A DNA stretch of 64,000 nt from contig NC_073746.1 of assembly GCF_029784135.1 (NCBI RefSeq), forward strand, positions 145,580,556 to 145,644,555, written 5' to 3'. Each line of letters opens with the position of its first letter. Position 1 is the first letter of the stretch. The position numbers and the translations under genes are program-made. The notes under the pieces were generated by a model, which was not told the DNA's origin, searched no databases, and saw only the letters and a list, made by a program, of their open reading frames with translations. Source of the stretch: Toxorhynchites rutilus septentrionalis. Taxonomy: Eukaryota; Arthropoda; Insecta; Diptera; Culicidae. This document shows positions 13,601 through 24,399 of the stretch, one piece after another.

Positions 13601-16600
13601 TCCTTTCCATCGGTCTCCCCACCGGATATATCGGAATTTCTTTCACTTGAGAGCTTCCCACTCTCGGATGCTTCCGATGAAGGAGATGAAGACGATAGTT
13701 TTGAGGACTGTGTCGAGCTCAAAGTATTTGGTGCAGCTGCTAGAGCTCCAGGCGAGGACACAGACGACGTCGTTGGGCTCGACTGCGCTGGCTTTACAAG
13801 AGTTTTGTTGTTGCTAATGCATTTGCCAAACGCGTTGTTGTTGTTGATACTGTTGTTCGTGCTGGAGCTCTTCAAGTTTTTTGCTGACGACGTTGCCGCT
13901 GCTAGGAGCGACGAATGTGGCAACGTGCCAACGTTTGTCGATCCAATAGGACCACTTGCAGTGGTCGAGATTAGTGTTTCGTAGATTTCATTGATCTCGT
14001 TTATACTGGTGGCCGCACTGGTACTGCTCGAATTCACACTCAGATCATCGATTGAGCTGGTTTGCTGTTGATTACCGCTAGGGCCACTGCTAAGGCGTCG
14101 TTTCTTCTCCGGACACATCAACCCATTCGGACTGTGCACAGAGTCGGCTGCGCATCGTTTATGATGATGCTCCGAACCGATCAGCTCGCTTCCTATGACC
14201 GTGGGATGATTCAGATCTTCTATTTTATTCGATTTCACTTTTGAATTTACAATAGAAGTAGTCGTTGCACAACCAGTTCCACTATTGCCAATACTTATGT
14301 GATTGTGATGATTCGGCGATGATGGCATAGAAGAAGATCCAGGTGTTGCAGACACTCCTGAGTCTTCAAGTTTCAACCGAATACTGGCGTCGCTCGTCAT
14401 GACCACTGTTAACCGACTGTCAGTGGAATGGCTACTTCTTTTAATTGCATTCTTTTTGCTATGCTGAAAATTGTTCCCATCGCTGTTCTCCTCACTACTT
14501 TGACTTTTCTTCCGGTCTTTTCTCGAATTTTTAATAACCACTGAATTTTTCCCTCTTAAACTTATGTGTAAAGGGGGCACACGTAGCTCCTCGCCAGCGG
14601 GAGACGGTGTTTGCAAACTCGCACTACTGTTGGAGGTAGTAATTCCAGCACTGTTATTCGTACCAGTGAATGCACTATTAAGAGCTTGCTGAGACAATGA
14701 CTGTTGGTGCTGTTGATGTTGTTGCGTTAAACAACTAACAACAGACAAGGCAGGTGAAGAAGGAGAGAGCGAACTTGCGGATAGGGACGTCTGCAATGAT
14801 GCCATGCCAACGCTAACCGCCGATGCACTAGTAATATTTCCAAAACCGCTATGCGTACTGGAGCTTCCTATCAACACCTGTGACGATTGCACTTTTTTAC
14901 TGCTACTCAAACCACTGACGCTGCTGCCACTAATTGGTTGAGGTTGCACCAAACTGACACTAATGGATTCCGATTTTTCTAGTTTCAAGCGAAGCTTGAT
15001 TTTCTCTTGACTTCCGGGCGATTCACCGCCACTTTCGGTGGAAACAATTTTTGCTTTAGTCTTCACCTGTTTCAGAGATAAAGCCGATTTCTTCTCACGT
15101 GGTTTCTTTTCCTTCGTTTTTGACGCACTCTTAGTTCCGTCTTTCAGTTTTTCTTTTTTCACTTTACCAGGTTTACCAAGTTTACCAAGCGAAGCATTAG
15201 CTGCTCCATGCAATGCGTTGCTAAGCCCTCCCGAGCTCGCACCTTCCACTGGAATAGATCGTTCCGTATCACTAACGTCCGAGGTGAACTTCGAGAAACC
15301 AGTACTACAAGAGGTGTCATCGTCAGAGTACAACGAGTTCGACATTTCCGAGTGAAATTCCGGAAAGTTCTTCGAAGCATCCTCATCATTCTCTTCGGCA
15401 CTTTCCTCTATCTGTGTTTCTTCCAGTTCACCAGTCAAAGGATTAATCAAACACTGCTGTTTCCATTTTCGCTCTGGTTTTGCCAACGGGCCTCCGGTGG
15501 GTGTCAATGACTGCTCAAGATCGAGGTCTAATCCGTCAAGGAAAGCTCCATCAAGATCGGCAGAATTCAATGTTGGTAGAAGCGAATCTAGATCGTTCTT
15601 CCCAAAATCCGGTAGATCACTCAGACTGCCGAGGCCGAGAAGGTCGCTATTCCCAGCCGGTGTTGCATTTTGCGGTTGTTTGTTCAACTGCTGTTGACTG
15701 AGATTGTATTGCATTTGATACCGAGTGAACTCCTGATAGCTAGATTTCGTGGCAGAATCCATAGACACCGGTGCTGCCCATCGAGAGTTCGCCGGTGTTG
15801 GTTGTTGTTGTTGTGGTTGCATTTGAGGTGCTGATGGTTGTCTGAAAGGTATGTTCTGATGTTGCTGGACTGAAAATCGACTTATGTTTATCTGCTGGGA
15901 ATGCGTCTGATGCAGGGTCAATAAATGTGGTCGCTGTTGTTGTTGTTGTTGTTGTTGTTGAACGATCCCCACTCCCATCGACTGAGATCGCAGAGCTTGT
16001 TGAGTCGTGGAAGGCCTTATCATGCCAGCTCCACTGGAGCCACAATTTATTCTTGGTTGTTGTTGTTGCACGCTAACGTTTTTACTTGAAGAAGGCACTG
16101 ATATTGGTGGAGTTACTAGAGAAGGCGGTACATTCAAAACATTCTGATTGTTACTAGCGGTATTGGTTATGTTACTATTGTTTGTCATTATATTAAGATT
16201 TGTATTAGCACTAGCACTGATCGTTGGTCCGGTTACCGGTCCCGTGACAATTGGCACAACACCAGCGTTAGAGTTGTTCACTAAAAGTGTATGCTGTGCG
16301 GTCACTGCACTATTTGACGTTATAGGGGCTGCTGCCGTTTGTGTAACTGTCACTGTGACTCCACTGTTATTCACGATCACTGGTTGCACTGGATTGTTAG
16401 TACTATTTGTTACGGCACACGTTGGTGTCTGACGACCACCACTATTCACAATTTGTTCATTGTCATTGATAACGTTCACAAGATTAGAATTGGACGTAAT
16501 TCCAATCACGGCCGAAGCCTTTCCAAGAATCGTGTTCGCACTTGTAACACCCGCTGTTATAAGCTCTTGCTTTATTAGCGGCACTATTTTCGACGTGGAT

Positions 16601-17778
16601 GTCAAACTCTGCGGAATAACACTTTCATTTTGCAACAAATTCACCAACAGTGGACTAGTCATTGCCACATTTCCTATGCTTCCGGTGGTGGCAGAACCTC
16701 CAACAGCACCAACACTTGCCGGGCCACTTTTTATCGTAGAAACCGCTGCTATTGCTGCTTGGTACGAAGGTGGAGGTGGAGGCGGTGGTGGGTTTGGTGC
16801 CACGAAATGATTACTATTAGGCACTAATGACGCTTTTGCGACACCACTTGGACCTGCAGTCGGAACAATACCGAGGGTATTTTCCCGTCGCTGTATAACC
16901 CTCGCCTGGGTCATGCTCTCGAATGGATATTCGCAGCTCTCTACGACATTCGGAATGGGGACTGGCAATTTGCCATCCATGGGACAAATGGTGTTTGGGG
17001 ACTTGAACACAGCACCATCCACAGTAGCGGGTCCATTTACTATCGGGGTTGCAGCAGTTACGGGCACGGGAGTAGCAGGTGGAAGCGTTGGCTTGTGCTG
17101 TACATGAGGAGGAGCCTTCGAAGGACCTGCCATAGGTTCATGGGATAAAGATAGTTGCTGGCCATGCTGTAGTTGAACATGATGATGCTGCTGGTGACTT
17201 TGCTGCTGGGAAAGAATCCGTGTCAGTTCTCCCAAGCCACTGTTCCCGTTGTTAGCAGTAGTTGGGCCTGTGGTGGTCGAGTTATCTATACAAATGAGAA
17301 ATTGTATCATCAATGTATTCCAAAGCAGGTAAAAAGAAATGCTTACCCGTTCTCAACACAATTTCCTGCCCAACCAGCCTTAGCGATAGTACGGTGTCGC
17401 CCTCTAGTTGAACAGAAAGTATACCAAGAGCCCGCAGAGCACTGTTCCCCTCGGCGGCGAGCCTTCGTAGCTTCACTGCCGCTTCTTTGGGTATAGACAA
17501 GGTGACACGTACGCTGTTCCATGGTTCGACCTGCAAAGCAAACGAATACCCGATGGTACACTAAATAATATCGCTAAAAAACTATGCGCACCCACCTTGT
17601 CAACCTCGAGCTTCCCGTCATCCGTTGGCTCCTTCACCAGTGTGGTTAATCTGGCGACTAAGCCCTCTAATCGCGCTTGAAAATCGGGATCGTGGAGATT
17701 GCCTTCGCAAATGACAACCGCTTTCAGCGTAGCACTGCTGCTGTTATTTTGTTGATCACCGTCACTATCGGCCGCCAT
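4588..17778 (-). CDS. Ncoa6: Ncoa6, nuclear receptor coactivator 6 orthologue (4 coding exons, 2236 aa)
   Basis: Spliced minus-strand gene. Coding exons are 17778-17596, 17530-17347, 17285-10998 and 4643-4588. All introns are GT-AG with donors GTGGGT, GTAAGC and GTAAGT, and the lengths (183+184+6288+56) sum to exactly 2237 codons. The N-terminus, spanning exons 1-2, carries the block [18 protein letters not shown] followed by [14 protein letters not shown] recognise this as the conserved N-terminal domain of vertebrate NCOA6 (ASC-2/TRBP). Exon 3 carries [10 protein letters not shown], the NCOA6 nuclear-receptor box (LxxLL), near residue 334. The family is a large, mostly disordered nuclear coactivator and a subunit of the Trr/MLL3-MLL4 H3K4 methyltransferase complex. 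The ATG at 17778-17776 opens exon 1 with MAADSDGD; upstream is AT-rich noncoding DNA. Family assignment is from memory of motifs, not a search, but two independent motifs agree. Confidence 0.93.
5249..8141. mobile_element. TA-flanked CAGG-type MITE with a 2-kb palindromic insert
   Basis: The left end CAGGGCGGACTCGATTATAT at 5249 and the right end TATAATCGAGTCCGAGCTG at 8141 are inverted repeats flanked by TA on both sides. Flanking body sequence matches the shorter copies at 28507-29298 and 39024-39824, including CTCTCTAACCGCTT and TTTGTTCTTTGACACCCAAC. Where those copies close, this one carries about 2.1 kb of palindrome (about 6030-8120). No transposase was seen, so it is probably non-autonomous and mobilised by a TA-targeting transposase. 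Confidence 0.75.
6030..8120. repeat. Long foldback of about 2.1 kb, arms about 1 kb each
   Basis: The ends AATTCCAAATGAAATCG (left) and CGATTTCATTTGGAATT (right) are inverted. Inside, the block CAAGCGTAACTTTTGAAAAG and neighbouring GTAAGAGAAATCTTTGAT occur near 6150 and 6745 in one orientation and near 7350 and 7950 in the other, so each arm holds two copies. A further shared block (ATGGGCCCAAGATGGTAAAA) lies near 6432 and 6973 and, inverted, near 7090 and 7700. The spacer is short, near 7000-7080. Confidence 0.8.
8590..10070 (+). mobile_element. Non-LTR retrotransposon remnant (endonuclease, reverse transcriptase, C-terminus)
   Basis: Broken frames in order: an endonuclease segment with [11 protein letters not shown] and [12 protein letters not shown] (8614-8775); the endonuclease C-terminus with [16 protein letters not shown] and [10 protein letters not shown] (8880-9050); reverse transcriptase pieces with [38 protein letters not shown] and [13 protein letters not shown] (9245-9665); and a C-terminal piece with [13 protein letters not shown] and [16 protein letters not shown] (9860-9975). 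This is the APE-endonuclease LINE type often mislabelled craniofacial development protein 2-like. Stops, frameshifts and internal deletions make it inactive. It lies antisense to Ncoa6 in its last intron. Confidence 0.85.
10998..17285 (-). CDS. Ncoa6: Ncoa6 exon 3: giant disordered coding exon with LxxLL boxes and polyQ tracts
   Basis: A single 6.3-kb exon encodes residues 123 to about 2218. In order: a Gln/His-rich start; a poly-Pro run (about 300); the receptor box LLVNLL (about 334); long Ser/Thr/Asn/Val-rich linker; a first polyQ run (about 568, CAG/CAA at 15928-15960); a compact acidic patch with a second LxxLL-type motif, LDSLL (about 690); the block [17 protein letters not shown] (about 725-740), which looks structured or conserved; a Lys-rich patch (about 830-870); Ser-rich, His-rich and Asn-rich stretches; a second polyQ run (about 1619, near 12780-12805); and a basic, Ser/Thr-rich C-terminal third ending RRKTRSAG. 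The acceptor is TTTGTATAG at 17286. Translation of the unspliced transcript would end at 10933 with a 20-residue intron-derived tail. Confidence 0.92.
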
Positions 17779-18440
17779 TCTGTGTACATTTGTTTTTTTT
17801 ATGTAAATAAGGAAGAGAAGAAATTGAACAATTATTAGTTATTTGTTATCATTTTCTACTTCTATCAACTGAGCGCGTAAATTAACGAGTTGTATGTCGT
17901 CGGTCCGTTCCGCGATAAACAAAATTGTCTAATTACCCGAAGAGAAGACGCTTCTCTTAGCATGTATTCAGCACTAAATTTTGGATGCGACCGATGCATA
18001 ACGTAAGTTTAACATATTTTTAGGTAGTTTTTCTGAGCAAGATTACTACACTGTGGGAAATGGAATGATGCGCTGCAATGAGAACCAAAAACTGTTTGTT
18101 CAAAAATTTCCAGCCGAATCTGCTGCAAATGATTCATATTTTCTTAGAACACAGATATAATCATTAATTTATGAAACACGCCAGAATCAATGCGAAGGCG
18201 AACTCATAGAATTTTTGGAGTCGATATTACCACAACCATTGGCTTAACAGAAAATTCTGAACAATTTTTGTATTTAGTTTCAATTTTAGCCAATCCATAT
18301 TAATCTTCGATGAGTAGTGTTTTGCAAGAGACTGTTTCCTGGCAAATTTTCTCAAAAAAATGCGGTTCCATTCCATTCCATTTTTTTGCTTTATGTTTAC
18401 TGGACTCAACTCGGAAAAGAAGTCGCTACTGAATAGGGTT
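17779..18440 (-). promoter_or_regulatory. Ncoa6 upstream region (5' UTR and probable promoter)
   Basis: Noncoding sequence directly upstream of the Ncoa6 ATG. No other gene is seen before the MITE at 18442. The promoter is inferred from position only; no TATA box or initiator could be fixed. Confidence 0.35.
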
Positions 18441-18441
18441 A

Positions 18442-19309
18442 TGTGCGATTCACATAGCACGTTACGGAGAAGAACGTCTACGTTCCGTCAGCGTCTCCAC
18501 CAATTCACACATGCAGTCAATGCTTCCACCAGCACCATCACGTCAAATGCCAAACGAATGATTTATTTAATTTTATTCATGGTGTCGCCACCTACAACAA
18601 TTTTAAATTGCAATGCCCTCTTTCAAATCAGCATGCCTAGAATCAGTTCTAAATTTAGAAAAATTCAATGAGAATCATTGAATTAAATTATTTAAATGCT
18701 TAAACCCCGTAGTCCGACCCTTATGCAACAATAATAATAAATAGAATAATTCTTTCAACTAGTCGCGAATGATTTTCACTCCGAATGACTTAGCTCCAAA
18801 GAGATATGTTGGCATAAAAAGCACAGTAAGTTACTTATAAAGCGATATGCTGAGGCACCACTCAGTGTCGCATTGGAGTCAATTTCGACCAGTAATTGGA
18901 CATTTGCGACTGGTGGCGACTTTCAATGTGGGGCCATAATTTGGGCCCCGAACTCAATGTTTAAATGTTTACAAAAATGTCCAACTAGAGGTAAAAATGT
19001 CTAATGAAACGTGTTGCATCACAGATCTGTTCAATTAGCTTAATGTCGATGTAGATGTAAATTACTGTGCAACCAAATCAAAACAAAAGCCGAGACACAA
19101 AGCCCAGACAAAAACCAAACGAGCCGTCCGTCTCCGTCAATTATTCTTTCCTACAAATCCTGCCGGTCGTTTTCGTTGAACGTATGCTGACGGGTCGTTA
19201 CGTTGCTGGTGTATGTGAATGTTTTCATGAGAATTGCATGGTAGAATCATTGACGTATCGTGACGTGACGGGACGTGAACGTGACGTGTATGTTGTATGT
19301 GAATCGCAC
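18442..19309. mobile_element. MITE-like element with GTGCGATTCACATA termini
   Basis: GTGCGATTCACATA occurs near 18443 and, inverted (TATGTGAATCGCAC), ends at 19309. Both ends continue into related CACGTTACGG / CACGTCACGTTCACG sequence, and the right end is rich in CGTGACG repeats. There is no coding sequence inside. The left-out strip 18740-19060 contains a motif shared in inverted form with 59680-59735. Confidence 0.55.
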
Positions 19310-20277
19310 TTTAATCTTCGATTCTCTCTAGGATTCCATAGAAGCTTTTAAAAATAACACCTGCAAATTATACATTTATATATTTCACATCTAAGGTGGG
19401 AATGTGATGTTTTTTTTACAATTAAGCGTGAGAATGTTCGTTAATTTAGGCTGACAATAATACAATACGTCTTTCATCGTCGGGCGATCGACCACATATC
19501 ATGTAAATGTATCGTAATGATCATGACCACAGAATTAAATGGATTCAAATGCACAATCTCTCACATAAGTTTTAAGATGAATCGCTCAATATACCCGTAT
19601 AGTAGCTCGAACGTTTAAGGGATGAACATAAGTCCGCCGAGCATGATGAATGACAGACCGTAGGCATAAAAAAAACAATTGAGAAACAGAGAATGAAAAA
19701 TAACAATAGTCGAAAGCAATAAATGATCCAGCCTACAGTGGTGTCAGACAAAACATTAAAACCACTGCTCAAGCAAAAAAGAAAGTGACAAAACTTTGAG
19801 AAAAAATAATCCAATCCAGTGCTTCAATCCATTTATAATAATTTATTTGCATTGTTCGAAGAAATTCATAACATCTGTAGTTAAAACAATAGTCGTTCAT
19901 TGAAAAATGCGTTTTAAGCTTAGGTGAACTGGAAGTAAGCTCGTCACTGAGGGTAAGACATGCACCCTATGAGTTTTACTAGAAAAGTAGTTTCAGGCAC
20001 CCTAGAGTTTTACTAGACAGGCACCCTATGAGTTTTACTATTAACAATGTTTCTGAACACTGTACTGCTGCTCTACTCATAGTTGTCCCATGTTCCAAAA
20101 TCAGCATCTGAGAAAAACGCAGTCAAAGTTTTCCAGAATATTTGTCTACCAGAAGCTTTAAGCATTTCAGTTTAGCAATACACCGGTTTTTTTATGAGCA
20201 GTAAACTATTGTATTATGAAATTTGAAAAGTTACCCTCATTTGAATCAATCAAGCTTGATTATAAGTTTGATAATTC

Positions 20278-20810
20278 ATGGTGGGACAGTTATGCCTAGA
20301 ATATCAACATGGAACAATTGAATTTGATGTTGTTTTTCGAAATATCGGGAACAAACAATACGTGTTTTGGTTTTTTCCGGAAGATTATGCATAAAAACAT
20401 TGTTTTATGAGGATCGGAGTGATTTACAACCCTTTTGCAGAATATCAATCTCGTTGTTATTAGGCATCCGCTAACAAGGTGTACACGTGTTCTTTTTTTT
20501 TCATTTGTTTGAGAATTAGTTCATTTTTCCAGCCCAGAAATGATTGCTTTAGCCCTGCTGAAAGCGTAACATAAAATGTTTGTACTTGAACCGATGCATT
20601 TATTGACGATCTACAAAAAATACATGGCGGGACAGTTATGCATAGAATATCAACAAGGGGCAATTGAGCTCGATGTTTTTTTTAAAGCTGGGTACAAACA
20701 ACAACTTTTTGTGTTTTTCCAGAAGATTAAACATAAAAACATCGTTTTGTGAAGAAAAGTGAAAATTGTTAAAACGTAACATGGGACAACTATGCGTAGA
20801 ACGGCAGTGT
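20278..20810. repeat. Tandem or dispersed duplicate, about 350-bp period
   Basis: GGGACAGTTATGCCTAGAAT at about 20283 recurs as GGGACAGTTATGCATAGAAT near 20632, followed in both by ATCAACA, CAATTGA and later AAGATTA..CATAAAAACAT. A further partial copy with GGGACAACTATGCGTAGAA is near 20783. No ORF of interest. Confidence 0.55.
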
Positions 20811-21850
20811 ACATATTAGTAATTATTATTTTAGGCGTTTTAAAACAAATCCTACCCACCGTGATTCGTCAAATGTTAAAATATTAATAAAAACAAACGC
20901 GAGTGCCGGTGATACGCAACCGGAAGTAATTTTTCGGTAGTGGAATTTAAGCTTTTATTCTTGAGCGAGGTTTCAAATCCTTTTTCGTTGTTCTACAGTT
21001 TGTTCCCTGGATTGTTAACTATCTGGGATTCTGGGATTCGAGTTGAGTTAAGTTAAAGCTATAAATTAATAGAAATAGTCTCCTTAATAAAAATTCTATT
21101 GGGGTAAGACCGTCACCATTTGAGAGGAGTAAGCCCGGCATGATTTCCAGTTAGTTGAAGGTTATTGTGACATATTTTCCATGTATTTCAGATGCCTCAC
21201 CGCTCTCGAGGAAATCGAATTGTGAGAGTTGGTCCCAGGAGAACCTTAGCCTTGCGTTGGTGGAGTTTCTGTCAAACGTGCTTCCAAAACTTTGGAATTC
21301 CCAGGTCTACATACCTGGATCACGTTTTGTGAAAGGTGGTAAGCTCGAAACTAGGATCGAGATTCCATCGAACTAGTAATTGAATTGTGGTGTGGTTTGA
21401 GATGCTGCATGATAGATTTGCCTAATATCAAATTCCTTTCTTTTCCATATTCCATGTTCACCGGAGCTTATCTCCGGAATCAGATGAGCGATTCGAACCA
21501 TATTCGATAGCGACATCTAGAATTAGAATACCTCCCATTTGGTGGTTGCCACCTTCAAACTGGTTCAGCTGGTGTCAAATATATTTATTGACTAATTTAG
21601 GGGTGGTGTAACCCCCAAGGGATGCCGATTTCACTCGCATTGGTTGGTGAACTCTGTTTTTATGTCAGCTTTGAAAATTTACTATTACTTGAAAAATTGC
21701 CGTTTAGAAGCACTGATATATCTTATATCTAATGGAAAATACTCTAGACAATGATTCTGTAAGGTAAACATAACAATGTGTGCCCTCAGGTTTCACGAAA
21801 CAATACTTTCCTTTATGGGGCCGGGCTTACCTCCAGTTCTCCTACATAAC

Positions 21851-22588
21851 AACTAAAATGACGCGACAAAATTTAGGACCATTCTCGTTTCGGCTGTTTC
21901 GTGTGTTGTTCTGACCGATTTTTGAAGAAAATTTATTGTTTCTCGATGGTATTTTGTATTTTTCGGATCCTGGTAAGTATTTATCATGCAAACAAGAAGT
22001 ATGTAAGGTTTCAGTTCTCGAATTCTAGTTGCAGTCAACGAAATATGTGTCGCGCGCATAATTGCACAGAAACACAGCGGATGGTCATCCGCAAAATGTG
22101 CAGGGCAGACAGCAGCCAACGCGAAATCGCAGAGTACTTTAAACGATCCAAGACCTTCGTGTTCAATGCCCTCCACGACCGCAAAAAATCCGAAACTACT
22201 GGACGCCCAAGGAAAACGACCGCGAAAGATGACTGCCCGATGAAGCGATCCTCCAAGTAAGATCCCTTCAACGCCTCGAAAAAGATCCGAGACGAACTGA
22301 ACTTGTCCGTGAGTTCCCGGACAGCTTAGCGGCGGCTGGTGAGATCGTGGAATGGTCGGTCGGTCGAAGAATAAGCAGCAACTGAAGGATGGGATCCAAT
22401 CCCGGTCACCACATGTCAGAAGCTGGTGGAATCCATGCCGAACCGGGTGCGTGAAGTGATGCGTAACAAAGGTTACACGACCATGTACTAATCCTAGGAG
22501 CTTTTCACGGTATGAATTTTCGTGTTTTTATTTTTTTACCATGAATTTTAAACCTGGTTTTAATTTTTATCGCGTCATTTTAATTGTT
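21851..22588 (+). mobile_element. Internally deleted Tc1-family element
   Basis: Inverted ends ACTAAAATGACGCGACAAAA (left) and TTTTATCGCGTCATTTTAAT (right) bound about 740 bp. An open segment from 22044 reads CTETQRMVIRKMCRADSSQREIAEYFKRS in two parts, the N-terminal helix-turn-helix of Tc1 transposases, then TGRPRKTTAKDD, the AT-hook-like GRPR linker. The next recognisable part, near 22400-22490, is the extreme C-terminus (CQKLVESMPNRVREVMRNKG). The whole DDE catalytic region is missing, so this is a non-autonomous deletion derivative. Confidence 0.8.
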
Positions 22589-22718
22589 AGATATGCATAA
22601 AACGCATTTTTTAATGAAAGACTATTGTTTTAACTCTTTGTGGTCGTTTGTCTGCTCTCAGCCGCCACAGCAAGAAACTATGCTAATCTTATATTTTACT
22701 CAACCAAGTATCATTTTA

Positions 22719-23208
22719 GGGGGTCTCCTTAGCCACATCGGTTGCGCGTTCTCTTAGTAAGCGATCGATCGTGAGTTCAAAACTCAGGGCCCTCATTGAC
22801 CATCTTTGTGTTGTTACAGAATAACTACGTCCCCGCAACAATCATCAGCGATGGAGATCGAACCATGGTCGAAATAAAATCGATTCATCCATACAACTGC
22901 TCTGCTCTGTAAGACACATCGTGCTGCTGTTCTATAAATAATTCTCAGCAATGGTCAATCCACTGTCTACGCTGTCCGGTCTAACTGGATAATGGAAAAA
23001 CAGAAGGAAAACTCTTACGGCTAAATGGCTACTGTGTAAATGTGTACCATAGGCAATGGTATAGAAGGGAATACTCTAACGCCGAATAATGGCAACTGTG
23101 TAATGTGCTAATTATAGATATGATAAACATGTGACATGTACACGATTCAAATTCGGCTCTGTTTACAGCTATAATGCTAATTAGCCTAAAATAAACAAAA
23201 GGGATAAA
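22719..23208 (+). repeat. tRNA-derived SINE (forward copy)
   Basis: The head contains an A-box-like TTAGCCACATCGGTTGCG and a B-box-like GATCGTGAGTTCAAAACTC. The body carries TCTGTCCGGTCTAACTGG-type sequence and GGCAATGGTATAGAAGGG. The end is A-rich (AATAAACAAAAGGGATAAAAA). A reverse-orientation copy is at 47783-48196 and a tail fragment near 36045-36110. Confidence 0.6.
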
Positions 23209-23449
23209 AAAAGCATCATTTTATGCTTCTCCTAAACGAAGCTTGATGCCTAGTGAACTTCACGAATCAATACGGTGCTCGTATGAGTAATAGATAACGG
23301 TAGTCATTATCAAACATAGTAGTTACGACCGCAAAGGGTTAACTATAGATGTTATAAATTTCTTGGAACAATGGATTGTTTTTTCTCAAAGTCTTGTCAC
23401 TTTCTTTTTTTACCTGAGAAATGGTCTTAATTTTTTGTCCGACACTATA

Positions 23450-24385
23450 TATTTTTCATTTTTCGAAAAATAATAAATATAATAGAGAATTTAATTTTGG
23501 ATTCATCCCCTTAAAGTTAGAAAACACCTCCCTCTCATGAAAAAAAAATATATCCAGAATCTCTCAGGAGGTGACAGACGATCGTATTTGTTGAAAATAA
23601 TCCTCCTACGCACATGGTTGAATTTCAACAATGACAAAGTCATAGACTTTTTTTTTGTTTCGGGCTCTGTTTGCCTCAAACTGACTCTGCATTCAAAAGT
23701 ACGCTACGTAAGGCAATTCTGTTGTTTTTGTTTGAAAGATGAAAAAATTTGAAACTAGTGGATTTAAATAACATTTTGGAGGTGAAAAGCTTAGAACAGG
23801 GTGTCGACTCAAAACTAAAAAAAATCCCTGAAATTCCCTGATTTTCTAGTAATTTTTCAGAAAAAATCCAGATGCATACCAGCTACTTTTCTACTAGTTC
23901 GGTACTTATAGTTTTTAAAACATTTTGTCTGCTTAAACGATGAAATTTTCGAAGGTCTGTCGGATCAATTCACGAGACTGCAAAACCTTCTTTTCTCCAA
24001 CTTTCATTGTCTTCTAGATAATGAGAATGAAAATTTCGAGATCGACATTTATATTGTCTTCAAAGTGAAACATAGCATCATAAACTTGTCGCATAGCACA
24101 ACCGTTTCAGTGCCACAGTCAAAAAATTCTCGTCTCTACGTACGCATTAATTAGCGTAATTTATCAATACTTAGTTGAGATTTCTTGAGCCAAATATATA
24201 TATATATATAATATACACAATTCCATACAACATACACAATGAGAATTCAATCAAAATTTCAAAAAAAATCGATTTTTACTCCGCTGTAATTATAACATCC
24301 AATCAAAAATTACAATTAGATACAATTTGTATTGCTTAAGACTGTTAAATCTGTCGATATAAATACAGTCTGTCGTCGAACATTC
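23450..24385. mobile_element. Diverged partial copy of the CAGG-type MITE, with AGGGTGTCGACTC repeat
   Basis: TTTAATTTTGGATTCATCCC and CTTAAAGTTAGAAAACACC near 23490-23530, then AGGAGGTGACAGACGATCGT near 23567, match the body of the TA-flanked MITEs at 28507 and 39024. At about 23798 AGGGTGTCGACTCAAAACTA begins another repeat (CCCTGAAATTCCCTGATTTT). The ends of the MITE are not preserved. A short (TA)n lies near 24195. Confidence 0.5.
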
Positions 24386-24399
24386 ATTTGATTTTTTTT

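Larger units (their letters stand above)
19736..23448. mobile_element. 3.7-kb composite bounded by Tc1-like inverted repeats of about 85 bp
   Basis: The left end GTGTCAGACAAAACATTAAA (from about 19741) and the right end, read on the minus strand as GTGTCGGACAAAAAATTAAG (from about 23446), continue together through AGAAAGTGACAAAACTTTGAGAAAAAA. The interior holds no intact transposase but does hold a tandem block (20278-20810), a Tc1 deletion derivative (21851-22588) and a SINE (22719-23208). It could be one old element with later insertions or two facing solo ends. Confidence 0.6.

Noticed and set aside
11660..17107. Many plus-strand ORFs of 60-236 codons opposite Ncoa6
   Set aside because: They are mirror frames of the low-complexity exon 3 (for example poly-Leu/Cys runs opposite polyQ) and have no recognisable domains or splice context.
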